From Butyrivibrio sp. NC2002 (GTDB taxonomy: Bacteria > Bacillota > Clostridia > Lachnospirales > Lachnospiraceae): a DNA stretch of 64,000 bases. Shown in pieces: positions 45,017-54,871 of the stretch. The translations under genes were made by a program, and so were the position numbers. Under the pieces are notes generated by a model, which had not been told where the DNA came from, ran no database searches, and saw only the letters and a list, made by a program, of their open reading frames with translations. The number at the start of each line of letters is the position of its first letter. Position 1 is the first letter of the stretch. The stretch spans positions 803,149 through 867,148 of the forward strand of contig NZ_KL370880.1 of the NCBI RefSeq assembly GCF_000702265.1. Reading direction: 5' to 3'.

Positions 45017-46156
45017 ATGGCTCAAACTAATATGCTTGCTATGATCCTTGCAGGTGGAAGGGGCAGCAGGCTCCATGACTTGACTAACAAAGTCGCAAAA
45101 CCCGCCGTATCTTATGGCGGAAAATACCGTATTATTGACTTCCCGCTTAGTAACTGCGCAAATAGTGGAATTGATGTAGTCGGAGTTCTTACGCAGTATG
45201 AATCTGTACTCCTTAACAGCTATGTTGCCGCAGGCGGAAGATGGGGACTTGATACAAAGGACAGCGGAGTATTCGTACTTACTCCCAGAGAAAAGGCTGA
45301 TTCAGGTCTTGATGTATACAGAGGAACAGCTGATGCTATTTCTCAGAATATAGATTTTATCGATGCTTATGATCCTGAGTATCTTCTTGTTTTATCCGGC
45401 GATCACATCTATAAGATGAACTATGCCAAGATGCTTGCATATCATAAGGAACACAATGCTGATGCAACGATCGCTGTTATCGGCGTTCCCAAGAAAGAGG
45501 CAAGCAGATTCGGTATCATGAATACCGCAAATGACGGACGTATAATCGAATTCGAGGAAAAACCCGCAAAGCCCAAGAGCAATCTGGCTTCGATGGGTAT
45601 CTATATCTTTAACTGGAAGACAATGCGCAAGATGCTCATTGATGATATGAAGAACCCTGATTCAAGCCACGATTTTGGTAAGGACTTCATTCCGGTAATG
45701 CTTGAAGAGGGTAAGGCTCTCTATGCATACGAATTCTCAGGATATTGGAAAGATGTGGGAACTATTGATTCTCTCTGGGAAGCCAATATGGATCTTCTTG
45801 ACAGTGAGAATGAACTTAATCTTGATGATACTTCATGGAAAATCTACACAGAAGACACTGGAACAATGCCTCAGTATATTGGTTCTACAGCAAAGATTGA
45901 CAGAGCCTATATCAACCAGGGGGCTGTTGTAAAAGGCGAAGTATCAAGCTCTGTTCTGTTTTCAAATGTAAGAATAGCAGAAGGCGCCAAGGTTAATGAT
46001 TCTGTTCTTATGCCCGGTGTTGTAGTAGAGGAGGGGGCTGTCATTAATAGAGCACTTGTTGCTGACGGAGTCCGCATAGGCAAAAATGCCAAAGTTGGAG
46101 ATAAAAAGAGCGAGGACATCCTCCTTGTTGCAAAAAATGTGAAGGGGGAGGCATAA
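45017..46156 (+). CDS. glgC: Glucose-1-phosphate adenylyltransferase, catalytic subunit
   Basis: A 379-residue enzyme that makes ADP-glucose, the donor for glycogen. Nucleotide-binding [13 protein letters not shown], the [19 protein letters not shown] segment, [13 protein letters not shown] and [12 protein letters not shown] are present, followed by a left-handed beta-helix regulatory domain from about residue 285. AGAGAGGTAA precedes the ATG. glgD follows after 3 bp. Rumen Butyrivibrio species store glycogen, which fits. Confidence 0.95.
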   Translation: MAQTNMLAMILAGGRGSRLHDLTNKVAKPAVSYGGKYRIIDFPLSNCANSGIDVVGVLTQYESVLLNSYVAAGGRWGLDTKDSGVFVLTPREKADSGLDVYRGTADAISQNIDFIDAYDPEYLLVLSGDHIYKMNYAKMLAYHKEHNADATIAVIGVPKKEASRFGIMNTANDGRIIEFEEKPAKPKSNLASMGIYIFNWKTMRKMLIDDMKNPDSSHDFGKDFIPVMLEEGKALYAYEFSGYWKDVGTIDSLWEANMDLLDSENELNLDDTSWKIYTEDTGTMPQYIGSTAKIDRAYINQGAVVKGEVSSSVLFSNVRIAEGAKVNDSVLMPGVVVEEGAVINRALVADGVRIGKNAKVGDKKSEDILLVAKNVKGEA

Positions 46157-46159
46157 AAA

Positions 46160-47278
46160 ATGGCAAATAAAGCATTTGGTGTAATAAATTCAGCTGCAAA
46201 CTATATCAGAGTCGAGGGACTTCATGACTACAGACCGATTGGTGCGTTCACATTCCTTGGAAGATTCAGAGTTATCGATTTTCCTATCTCAAATATGAGT
46301 AACAGCGGTTTTGACAGGATACATGTTTACTTAAACAGCCGTCCGCGTTCAATAGTTGAGCATATCGGATCTGGAAGACATTACAATATCAACTCAAAGA
46401 GAGGTAATCTCCAGCTCCTCTTTACACAGAATAATGGTGCAAGTTCTATCTATAACACAGATATCAATGCATACATGGAAAACCTTGAGCAGATTGAACG
46501 TATGCCTCAGGAATACGTAGTGATTGCTCCAAGCTACATGGTTTACAAGCAGGATTATCAGCAGCTTCTTGATGAGCATGTGGCATCAGGAACTGACATT
46601 ACTCTCTTGTATCACAAGGTTGATCAGGCAAAAGAATACTTCAGAGCTTGCAACGTTGTAACACTTAATAAGCAGAAGGGTGTAGAATCCCTTACCAGAA
46701 ACATGGGAACTGCTAAAGAAAAGAATATCAGCATGGATACCTATGTTATGAAGAAGGATATCTTTATTGAACTTATTAAGAAGTCAAGAAAAGAGTCATC
46801 TGCTTATTCTCTTGCAGATATGATTGCGATCGCGTGCAAAGAATATGATGTAAGAGGATATCAGCACAAGGGCTATTTTGCCGCAATAACAAGTCTTGAT
46901 GATTACTTCAGATCCAATATGGAACTCCTTGATTTTGATGTGGCTGAAGACTTCTTCAAGGACGACTGGCCATTTTATACCAAGACTACGGATGCATGTC
47001 CTACGCAGTATTTCCACGGAGCAAAGGTATCCAATTCGATGATTTGTAACGGCTGCCTGATTGAGGGAAATGTTGAAAATTCCATCATTGGACGTAATGT
47101 TCACGTAGGAAAAGGAGCTGTTATCAAAAATTCGATCATACTTGCATATAGTGATATAGCAGACGGAGTTTATATTGAAAATGCGGTGATCGATAAGTGG
47201 GCTGACATAAGGAATGTTAAGAAGATTGTGTCAGATTCCGTGACACCTGCTTATGTAAAAAGAAATGATGTTCTCTGA
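46160..47278 (+). CDS. glgD: Glucose-1-phosphate adenylyltransferase GlgD subunit
   Basis: A 372-residue paralogue of GlgC. It keeps the fold (FLGRFRVIDFPISNMSNSG) but lacks the GGRGSRL nucleotide loop: the N-terminus reads FGVINSAANYIRVEGLHDYRP. GlgD is the regulatory partner that, in Geobacillus, raises GlgC activity. The C-terminal beta-helix (SIIGRNVHVGKGAVIKNSII) is present. AGGGGGAGG, inside the end of glgC, serves as ribosome site, so the two are tightly coupled. Confidence 0.94.
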   Translation: MANKAFGVINSAANYIRVEGLHDYRPIGAFTFLGRFRVIDFPISNMSNSGFDRIHVYLNSRPRSIVEHIGSGRHYNINSKRGNLQLLFTQNNGASSIYNTDINAYMENLEQIERMPQEYVVIAPSYMVYKQDYQQLLDEHVASGTDITLLYHKVDQAKEYFRACNVVTLNKQKGVESLTRNMGTAKEKNISMDTYVMKKDIFIELIKKSRKESSAYSLADMIAIACKEYDVRGYQHKGYFAAITSLDDYFRSNMELLDFDVAEDFFKDDWPFYTKTTDACPTQYFHGAKVSNSMICNGCLIEGNVENSIIGRNVHVGKGAVIKNSIILAYSDIADGVYIENAVIDKWADIRNVKKIVSDSVTPAYVKRNDVL

Positions 47279-47300
47279 TCGAAATTGTTTTTAAAAAATG

Positions 47301-47338
47301 ATGGCTGTTGCACTGCTTTGGTGCGACAGCCATTTTTA
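47301..47338 (+). terminator. Terminator after glgD
   Basis: ATGGCTGTTGCAC (47301-47313) pairs with GTGCGACAGCCAT (47321-47333), one mismatch, followed by T residues. Confidence 0.9.
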
Positions 47339-47495
47339 TATCATAGCGTCTGGAATTTCGGAATTATGTATCTAAAATCATCCAAAATATCGTTTATGGA
47401 AATATAATAAATTATTCATAAGCAGATAATTCTTATGTGTTTATTTATTGTGTAAAATAAAAGGTGTATCAGTAATCTTATGGAGGGCAAAAAAC

Positions 47496-49526
47496 ATGGG
47501 TAAAAGTACAGAAGGTAAGGTTAACACAAAGCACATAAGTGCGCAGCTTTTGCTTGCTATTATTCCGATGACTTTTATAGCAATTACGATTGTTGCAGCA
47601 TTTATTTCACTTCGTGCTAAGGATGTTATTGTTAAAGAGGCAACTAACGGACTTGAGCAGGAAGCACAGAAAAATGCCGCTGACATTGCCGGAGTTGTGG
47701 AAGGTATGGTCAGATATTATGACGGATTTGCCGATACATTCTCAGCATCCACTTATGATAGTGATGAAGCTATCTTTAAGGCATTGGAACCCGGAATGGC
47801 AAAATATCCCGGAGTAGTAATTGACCTTTATCTTGCTTTTGGAAAAGACGCTTTCTATGATGGAGGCGGATGGGTTCCTGATGCGGACTACGATCCTACA
47901 ACAAGAGCATGGTATACAAACGGTGCCAATGCTACATCTATATTTCTTGGACCTCCTTCAGTTGATATGACAACCGGAGAGATGGTTGTATGCGGATCAC
48001 GTAAGATCTCGCTTGCAGATGGAAGAGAAGGTGTAATGTCTACGGATATTGTGCTTTCAGGAATTTCCCAGACAGCAAGTGCATATAAACCATTGGGAAC
48101 CGGATCAACTATGATGTTTGACGGCACGATCATGATCGCATCACCTGCTGAGGATCAGATAGGTAAGGATGTTTCTGAATATCCGGATGATACCTTCATT
48201 CAGGAAATATCCAAGATCACAACCGCAGGTGGTACGGATGAAATTCTTACTCTTCGCGGTACAGATGGCGCAAGATATTATGTATCAATCGATCCTGTTG
48301 CCGGAACAAACTGGTTCCTTGCTTCTTTCGTAAAAGTAACTGATGTTCTTGCCCCTCTTTACAGCTTTATAGCTATAAGTGTAATTCTTGCAGTTATTAT
48401 GATCGTCGTTATATCAATTATATTGTATAGTCTGATTAACAAGATGATCACTAAGCCTGTAAGCAGACTTACAGATAATATCACACGTATAGCGCAGGGT
48501 GATTTCACAGTTGATATCAAGAAGGATGAAAGCAAGAGCAATAACGAGATCGGCACAATGAATAATAATATGTTCGACTATGTTGCTCAGATGAGAAATA
48601 CACTCACAGAACTAAGAGAAGTTACAGAAAAGCTTGCAGGAGAAGCTACCAATTCAAAGAATGCTTCCAGCGACCTCAATGAACAGGCTGATGAGCAGAG
48701 CAAAGCAATGCAGCAGATCCAGGGTGCAATGGATGATATGGCAGATGCTGTTACAGAGCTTGCTAATCAGGCTACCACTCTTGCACAGGAGGTTTCAAAT
48801 CTTACAGACAAGAGCCAGCAGACAAGAGATACAATGGACAGCCTGGTAACAAAGGCAAGAGACGGACAGCGTGATATGGAAATCGTTCAGAAGGGAATGA
48901 CAGGAATTTCCCAGTCTATGGAGGATATGAACGACGTTGTAGCTGTTGTCGGAGAGTCAGCGCAGAAGATCAATTCTATTATAGATATGATCAACTCCAT
49001 TTCCAGCCAGACTAACCTCCTCTCACTTAATGCTTCAATCGAAGCTGCAAGAGCAGGTGAAGCAGGTAAGGGATTCGCGGTTGTTGCTCAGGAGATCGGT
49101 CAGCTTGCTCAGAACAGTGCAGATTCAACTCAGCAGATTTCTACAATTATTAAAGAGATCACAGTCCAGATCGAAGAGTTGTCCAATAAGTCAAAGTCCA
49201 ATATGGAAGAGATCAGTTCCAACATGGATGCTGTCAATACAGCAGGTGCAACATTTGAAGAAATCTTCAAGAGTCTTGATGAGACCAGCGATATAGTTGG
49301 AGAGATGATAAGTAAGGTTGGAAGTGTTGATGAGATCGCAACTTCTATGGCAGCTATTTCGGAAGAGCAGTCAGCAAGTACTCAGGAAGTAAGTGCAACA
49401 GCAACACATCTTACCTCCAGTGCAGAACAGGTTGCAGAGAATTCCAAGGGTGTAGATACCAGTGCTACTGCTGTATCTGATTCTTCAGAAAAGATTGAAG
49501 GTTTGATTAATAATTTCAAACTGTAA
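47496..49526 (+). CDS. Methyl-accepting chemotaxis protein
   Basis: A 676-residue receptor. One membrane helix at about 20-40, an extracellular double-Cache ligand domain (about 45-275, with [15 protein letters not shown] and [17 protein letters not shown] typical of dCache_1), a second helix at about 290-315, HAMP, and a long signalling coiled coil with the hairpin tip [20 protein letters not shown]. dCache_1 receptors often bind amino acids or other small metabolites. The start at 47496 is chosen because TGGAGGG is upstream; the ORF is open to 47448. It is monocistronic. It implies a chemotactic, hence motile, cell. Confidence 0.92.
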   Translation: MGKSTEGKVNTKHISAQLLLAIIPMTFIAITIVAAFISLRAKDVIVKEATNGLEQEAQKNAADIAGVVEGMVRYYDGFADTFSASTYDSDEAIFKALEPGMAKYPGVVIDLYLAFGKDAFYDGGGWVPDADYDPTTRAWYTNGANATSIFLGPPSVDMTTGEMVVCGSRKISLADGREGVMSTDIVLSGISQTASAYKPLGTGSTMMFDGTIMIASPAEDQIGKDVSEYPDDTFIQEISKITTAGGTDEILTLRGTDGARYYVSIDPVAGTNWFLASFVKVTDVLAPLYSFIAISVILAVIMIVVISIILYSLINKMITKPVSRLTDNITRIAQGDFTVDIKKDESKSNNEIGTMNNNMFDYVAQMRNTLTELREVTEKLAGEATNSKNASSDLNEQADEQSKAMQQIQGAMDDMADAVTELANQATTLAQEVSNLTDKSQQTRDTMDSLVTKARDGQRDMEIVQKGMTGISQSMEDMNDVVAVVGESAQKINSIIDMINSISSQTNLLSLNASIEAARAGEAGKGFAVVAQEIGQLAQNSADSTQQISTIIKEITVQIEELSNKSKSNMEEISSNMDAVNTAGATFEEIFKSLDETSDIVGEMISKVGSVDEIATSMAAISEEQSASTQEVSATATHLTSSAEQVAENSKGVDTSATAVSDSSEKIEGLINNFKL

Positions 49527-49560
49527 TATGAATTGAAAACATAATATGGTATTATTCTAA

Positions 49561-49594
49561 ATGGCAACGCACATTATGTGCGCTGCCATTTTTC
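49561..49594 (+). terminator. Terminator after the chemoreceptor gene
   Basis: ATGGCAACGCACA pairs with TGTGCGCTGCCAT (one mismatch), followed by T residues. Confidence 0.9.
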
Positions 49595-49674
49595 CATGAT
49601 TTTGACAATTGTCATGGATGTTCGTTTTGATATTCACTTTAAACAATTTAATATTTTTTTGCGAAGGAATTTTT

Positions 49675-50784
49675 ATGAAGATAATACATTGTGCTGATAT
49701 GCACCTCGATTCAAAAATGAATGGGAATCTTGATAAAGAAAAGGCAAAAGAGAGGAAATATGAGCTCCTTGCCACTTTTTTAAGGATGGTTGATTATGCA
49801 AGGGAAAATGGTGTAAAGGCAATAATTATTGCAGGAGACCTCTTTGATACAAGAAATATCTCGGCAGGAACAAGGAATGCGGTAAAGGAAGCAATCCTGT
49901 ACAATCCGGAAATTGATTTTTACTATCTGAAAGGAAATCACGGTGGCGCAGATGAATTCTTATCTTACATCGAGGATATGCCTGCAAACCTGAAGCTTTT
50001 TAATGATATCTGGACCAGATACGAAATAGGTAATGATACAGGAATTGTTTTAAACGGCATGGAACTGTCAGAGCAAAACGCCGGCATCATATATTCATCT
50101 CTTATGCTTGACCCAAGGGATTTTAACATTGTTACACTTCATGGTCAGATAGCCGGATATCAGAGTAAAAATGATGCGGAGACAATCTCACTTTCTGATC
50201 TTAAAAACAAGAACATAGATTATCTTGCACTTGGACATATTCACGAATACCAGACGGGGCAGCTCCCTGCAAGAGGATGCTGGTGCTATAGCGGCTGTCT
50301 TGAGGGACGAGGCTTTGATGAAAGCGGAGACCACGGATTCGTTGTTCTTGATATAGATGAGAACACACATGAATATGACATGGAATTTGTGAAGTTTTCA
50401 AAGAGAAATGTCTTTGTAACAGAGTCGGATATTTCCGGAAAAGAGACAATGCATGAGGTACAGGAAAAAATACTTGAGGATATCACAAATGCAGGATGCA
50501 CGAATATGGATCTGGTGAAAGTTGTTCTTACAGGAAATGTCAGCATGGACTGTGAGAAGGATGCAGATTATATCGCAAAATGGCTGCAGGAGAGATTCTA
50601 TTTTGCCAAGGTATCTGATGCTACAAAAATAGCAGTAGACTACAACGATTATGCGTATGATGCTTCACTAAAAGGGGAGTTTGTAAGACTCGTTCAAAAA
50701 AGCGAAGATCTGTCGGAAGATATGAAAACCAAGGTGATCGCCCTCGGGATCAGAGCCTTAAGCGGAGAGGAAATAGAAGTATGA
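49675..50784 (+). CDS. SbcD/YhaO-type metallophosphoesterase (DNA exonuclease subunit)
   Basis: A 369-residue calcineurin-like phosphoesterase. Metal motifs: HCADMHLDS at residues 5-13, IIAGDLFDTR, YLKGNHGG (the usual GNHD has Gly in place of Asp), LHGQ and LALGHIHE. Partner of the ATPase encoded next, like SbcD with SbcC or YhaO with YhaN in Bacillus. The complex would process DNA ends or hairpins. Start 49675 follows GAAGGA; the frame is open to 49609. It overlaps the next gene by 4 bp. Confidence 0.86.
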   Translation: MKIIHCADMHLDSKMNGNLDKEKAKERKYELLATFLRMVDYARENGVKAIIIAGDLFDTRNISAGTRNAVKEAILYNPEIDFYYLKGNHGGADEFLSYIEDMPANLKLFNDIWTRYEIGNDTGIVLNGMELSEQNAGIIYSSLMLDPRDFNIVTLHGQIAGYQSKNDAETISLSDLKNKNIDYLALGHIHEYQTGQLPARGCWCYSGCLEGRGFDESGDHGFVVLDIDENTHEYDMEFVKFSKRNVFVTESDISGKETMHEVQEKILEDITNAGCTNMDLVKVVLTGNVSMDCEKDADYIAKWLQERFYFAKVSDATKIAVDYNDYAYDASLKGEFVRLVQKSEDLSEDMKTKVIALGIRALSGEEIEV

Positions 50785-53438
50785 AATTAGTTAGCTGTCA
50801 CATCGAAAACTTTGGAAAATTAAGTGATTTCGATATTGATTTTGCTATGGGGGTTAATACAATTCATGAGAAAAATGCCTGGGGTAAAAGTACGCTCGCT
50901 ACTTTTATAAGGGTAATGTTCTACGGATTTATCGGTGACTCCAAGAGGAGCGAGCTTGAGAATGAAAGAAAACATTACAGTCCCTGGCAGAAGGGTGTCT
51001 ACGGAGGAAATATTGTATTTGAGGCAGGCGGAAAGGTATACAGGATAGAGAGAACCTTTGGGCCTAAGAAGTCAGGTACAGATACGTTTGCACTTTATGA
51101 CAATTCAACCAATCTTATTTCTGATGACTTTACTGAAAACATAGGCGAAGAGCTTTTTGAGATCAATCAGGAGTCCTTCATGAAGACGGTTTTCATTGCG
51201 CAGCAGGATTGCCAGACTTATGTGACACCGGATATAAATGCCAAGATCGGAAACGTGTCTGATGCATCTCTTGACATAGGAAGATACGATGCGGTTCAGG
51301 ATAAATTAAAAAATCTGTTTAATTCGCTCTCACCTGACAGGATCACAGGAGCTGTAAATAAGTTAAGTTCCAGGGTGTTCGAGCTTAGAGAACAGATAAG
51401 AGGAAAAGAGTCTGCACTTGAAAATCTGGACAGGGTAGATGCTGAACTTAAAAAGATCGGCAAGGAAAAAGATGAAGCTTCCGGTGCTATTTCAGGTATC
51501 CAGAAGGAAATAGCCAGACTTAGTGAGAAGAAGGACGCGCAGGCGGGCGCATTAAAATATCAGACTGTGATAACGGAGGAAGAAAAAGCAAAGGAAAAAT
51601 ATGATTCTCTTTGCGCATTTTTCCCTAAAGAAGTGCCTGCACTTAGTGATGTAAACGAGCAGATAAAGAATATAGATGCTCTTGAGGATAAGCAGCAGAT
51701 CATCAAAGATTATGAGATGGATGCGGACGAAAAAGAAAAATACGATGCTCTTCTAAGAAAATTTAAAGAAGGTATTCCTGATAAAAAACTCCTGGGTAGC
51801 GTAGAAGATGACATTGATAAACTCTCTGAACTTAGAGAAAAGGAGAGGAAGCTTTCGTTATCTGAAAAGGATTTAAACAGGCTGGAAGAAGCAGAGGAAG
51901 TTTTCGCAGGATATAAGCCGGATTCAGATGTTTTAACCCGTATGATGGGCGAATGGTCTGAGAGAAAAAACAAGAGCGAGGCACTCCCCACCAAAAGAGC
52001 AAACGCTGAACTCTTAAAATCCATGACTAGTGAAAAGAGCGGAGACAATAAGCGAAATACAATTGGCTTTATTCTGCTGTTGCTTGCTTTTTTCACAGGG
52101 GCAATTGGTATTGCAATAATGCTTTTGTATAACCAGATAGCAGGAATTATATGTCTTATGCTTGGAATTGTGCTCCTTGCTCCGGGTCTTTTCTTTGTGA
52201 TAACAAGGGATAAGAAAAAGCCCTCTGAAGGGCAAAAAAATGCGCAGAACAGCTACATGGCAATTCTGGAGGACATAAGAAAAGATGAGAGCTTCATCGA
52301 TCAGGTCGATACGGAAATCAGGGTTTTGTTTAACAGACTGGGTCTGGAATATTCTGAAATAGATGCGTATATGCAGCTTTCTGATCTGAGGGAGCTTTCA
52401 AGGGACTATGATGAATTAAAACTAAGATATGATAAATATCTGGATATGCGCCTTGATGAGAGGATAGAGGATGAGTGCGAAATAATCGAGCATTTCTTTG
52501 GCACATACGAAGTTACTGCCACGGAAAAAGATTATGCCAAGGCTTTTCATAATTTAAAAGCAGATGCTGAAAGCTATGAGAGATTAAAGAGGCAGAATGA
52601 AGAGCTTCTTAAAGCAAAAAAGGCCGAAGAAGATATTACAAATACGATAAATGACTTTATTGCAGAGCTGGGTTTTTCTGCTCAGAATGACAAGAAAGCT
52701 TTCCTCAATCAGCTAAGAGATGCTGTGATCGAGCTTTCGAGACAGGAAGAGCTCCTAAAAGAAAAAACAAAAGAAAGAACTGAGTTTGAAGCTCAAAACG
52801 ATACTTCGAAGATTGACGTCTCGATGCTTGAAAAAGAAGATGACACATCGGAATCCCTGGAAACTTTAAGCAGCAGATTCAATGAACTTAAGAGTAGTTT
52901 GGATGAAATGAAATTAACAGAGGATGGCTATATAAAACAAAAGGAGTATTTACTAGAAAAGATTGATGAAATAGAAAGCGCTGAACAGGAACTGGAGGAT
53001 GTCACAGAGAAGGTACAGACTTACACCGAAAAATATGAGGTAGTAAAGCATACAAGAAACTACCTTGAACAGGCGAAGATTAATTTCTCCTCCAGATACA
53101 TGGATATTATCAGGGAATCCTTTGAGAAATATCATGGCATTATATCCGGAAGCAGCGAAGAATATGAACTTGATGCCAATCTCAATATTTTGCTTAAGGA
53201 AAGGGGTTCGCTCCATGATGTAAAGCTAATGAGTGAAGGATACAAGGATCTTGTTGGCCTGTGCAGGAGAATGGCAATGGTTGATTCCATGTACACTAAG
53301 GAAAAGCCCTTCCTTATTTACGACGATCCCTTTGTAAACCTTGATGAGGAAAAACTGACAGGTGCGAAGAATTTCCTTGAAAAGGTATCGAAGGATTACC
53401 AGATAATCTATTTTGTCTGCCATGAGAGTAGGGCATAA
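50781..53438 (+). CDS. SbcC/YhaN-type SMC-like ATPase with central membrane segments
   Basis: An 885-residue coiled-coil ATPase. The N-terminal ATPase half has IENFGKLSDF and the P-loop EKNAWGKST at residues 30-38, where the first Gly of the usual GxxxxGKS is Glu. Long coiled coils follow. At about residues 428-475 there are two hydrophobic helices (IGFILLLLAFFTGAIGIAIM, then IICLMLGIVLLAPGLFFV), which place the tip of the coiled coil in the membrane, as reported for YhaN-like proteins. The C-terminus has the signature LMSEGYKDLVGL and Walker B FLIYDDPFVNLD. It is translated from an ATGA overlap with the phosphoesterase gene. Confidence 0.86.
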   Translation: MKLVSCHIENFGKLSDFDIDFAMGVNTIHEKNAWGKSTLATFIRVMFYGFIGDSKRSELENERKHYSPWQKGVYGGNIVFEAGGKVYRIERTFGPKKSGTDTFALYDNSTNLISDDFTENIGEELFEINQESFMKTVFIAQQDCQTYVTPDINAKIGNVSDASLDIGRYDAVQDKLKNLFNSLSPDRITGAVNKLSSRVFELREQIRGKESALENLDRVDAELKKIGKEKDEASGAISGIQKEIARLSEKKDAQAGALKYQTVITEEEKAKEKYDSLCAFFPKEVPALSDVNEQIKNIDALEDKQQIIKDYEMDADEKEKYDALLRKFKEGIPDKKLLGSVEDDIDKLSELREKERKLSLSEKDLNRLEEAEEVFAGYKPDSDVLTRMMGEWSERKNKSEALPTKRANAELLKSMTSEKSGDNKRNTIGFILLLLAFFTGAIGIAIMLLYNQIAGIICLMLGIVLLAPGLFFVITRDKKKPSEGQKNAQNSYMAILEDIRKDESFIDQVDTEIRVLFNRLGLEYSEIDAYMQLSDLRELSRDYDELKLRYDKYLDMRLDERIEDECEIIEHFFGTYEVTATEKDYAKAFHNLKADAESYERLKRQNEELLKAKKAEEDITNTINDFIAELGFSAQNDKKAFLNQLRDAVIELSRQEELLKEKTKERTEFEAQNDTSKIDVSMLEKEDDTSESLETLSSRFNELKSSLDEMKLTEDGYIKQKEYLLEKIDEIESAEQELEDVTEKVQTYTEKYEVVKHTRNYLEQAKINFSSRYMDIIRESFEKYHGIISGSSEEYELDANLNILLKERGSLHDVKLMSEGYKDLVGLCRRMAMVDSMYTKEKPFLIYDDPFVNLDEEKLTGAKNFLEKVSKDYQIIYFVCHESRA

Positions 53439-53442
53439 ACTA

Positions 53443-53471
53443 TTGACTTTTTCCTTTTTCAAAAGTAAACT
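53443..53471 (+). promoter_or_regulatory. Promoter of the pheST operon
   Basis: TTGACT (53443-53448), 17 bp, TAAACT (53466-53471). It starts 5 bp after the stop of the upstream gene and would begin transcription near 53478, at the start of the T-box. Confidence 0.7.
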
Positions 53472-53477
53472 AATTTT

Positions 53478-53700
53478 CAGAGCGTTGAAGATGTGGGCAT
53501 AGCCCAAGATGTTCTGTTTTCCCACTGAGAGAGGATAGTCACCGGCTGAGAGCTATCCGGGTAAAGGCAGTTCGGAAATTTCGCATCGGAGCTACAACAA
53601 AATACAATGAAGTGTCCGGCGCTTGCGTCGGGAATCAGGGTGGTACCGCGGATTATATTCGTCCCTTGCATCTAAAAAGATGCGAGGGATTTTTTTATTG
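53478..53700 (+). promoter_or_regulatory. T-box riboswitch for tRNA-Phe
   Basis: The T-box core AGGGTGGTACCGCGG lies at 53637-53651. It follows a stem III (CCGGCGC/GCGTCGG) and precedes a terminator, CCCTTGCATC/GATGCGAGGG with a T7 run (about 53662-53698). The stem I apical segment GAGAGAGGATAGTCACCGG is present, and the codon TTC at 53571-53573 sits where the specifier is expected, matching phenylalanine. Uncharged tRNA-Phe would favour the antiterminator and switch on pheS-pheT. Confidence 0.93.
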
Positions 53701-53785
53701 AATAGGAAATTTCTCCGAAATTCCTATTCAATATATCAAAAAAGCACCTCGCTTCCGGAAAGAGCAAAAAGAAAGGTGGGTAAAC

Positions 53786-54808
53786 ATGATTAAAGAACAG
53801 TTAGAAAAGATCAGGGAAACTGCGCTTAAGCAGATAAGCGAGACTGACGGACTTGAGAAGCTGAACGATGTACGTGTTAATTTCCTTGGTAAAAAGGGTG
53901 AGCTTACAAGTATCTTAAAGAGCATGAAAGATGTTGCTCCTGAAGACAGACCTAAGGTTGGACAGATGGTCAATGAGGTCAGACAGGAGATTGAGAAGCA
54001 ACTTGAAGAAAATAAGAACAGAATGGAGAAGGCTCTTCGTGAGGCAAAACTTGCTTCCGAGACTATTGACGTAACACTCCCTGCCAAGAAAAACAAGGTA
54101 GGACATCGTCATCCCAATACAATAACACTTGAGGATGTTGAAAACATTTTCATCGGCATGGGCTATGAAGTTGCAGAAGGTCCTGAAGTTGAGAGAGATT
54201 ACTACAACTTTGAGGCATTAAATATTCCGGCTGATCACCCTGCAAAGGATGAGCAGGATACATTCTATATTTCCGGTGATTTCCTTCTCAGAACACAGAC
54301 TTCTTCAACACAGGTTCATGAGATGGAAAAGGGTAAGCTTCCTATTAAGATGATCGCTCCCGGAAGAGTATTCAGAGCTGACGAAGTAGATGCAACTCAC
54401 AGCCCCAGCTTCCATCAGATCGAGGGACTTGTTATTGATAAAGACATAACCTTTGCAGATCTTAAGGGTACTCTTGCAGAGTTCGCAAAAGAAATATTCG
54501 GCGATGATGTTAAGGTTAAATTCAGACCTCACCACTTCCCGTTCACTGAGCCTTCTGCTGAGATGGACGTAAGCTGCTTTAAGTGCGGCGGCAAAGGCTG
54601 CAGATTCTGTAAGGGTGAAGGATGGATCGAAATCCTTGGATGTGGTATGGTTCATCCCCACGTACTTGAAATGAGCGGAATTGACCCTAATGAATACTCA
54701 GGCTTCGCATTTGGCCTTGGCCTCGAAAGAATCGCCGTCCTCAAATACGAAATCGACGACATGCGTCTCCTGTACGAGAACGACATTAGATTCTTAGAAC
54801 AGTTTTGA
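53786..54808 (+). CDS. pheS: Phenylalanyl-tRNA synthetase alpha subunit
   Basis: A 340-residue class II synthetase subunit; two alpha and two beta chains charge tRNA-Phe. An N-terminal coiled coil (1-85) binds tRNA. The catalytic core has [33 protein letters not shown] and [13 protein letters not shown] four-cysteine insertion ([14 protein letters not shown], near residues 265-280) looks like a zinc knuckle and is seen in other clostridial enzymes. AGAAAGGTGGG precedes the ATG. Regulated by the T-box. Confidence 0.96.
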   Translation: MIKEQLEKIRETALKQISETDGLEKLNDVRVNFLGKKGELTSILKSMKDVAPEDRPKVGQMVNEVRQEIEKQLEENKNRMEKALREAKLASETIDVTLPAKKNKVGHRHPNTITLEDVENIFIGMGYEVAEGPEVERDYYNFEALNIPADHPAKDEQDTFYISGDFLLRTQTSSTQVHEMEKGKLPIKMIAPGRVFRADEVDATHSPSFHQIEGLVIDKDITFADLKGTLAEFAKEIFGDDVKVKFRPHHFPFTEPSAEMDVSCFKCGGKGCRFCKGEGWIEILGCGMVHPHVLEMSGIDPNEYSGFAFGLGLERIAVLKYEIDDMRLLYENDIRFLEQF

Positions 54809-54871
54809 GTAGGCGGGGTAAAAATCTAATACCGGGCGAGTCACGCATTTTATATAAAAGGAGAAAACAAA

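Noticed and set aside
47340-47495. FliA-type motility promoter before the chemoreceptor
   Set aside because: A TAAA box is present, but no convincing GCCGATAA-type box follows at the right distance.
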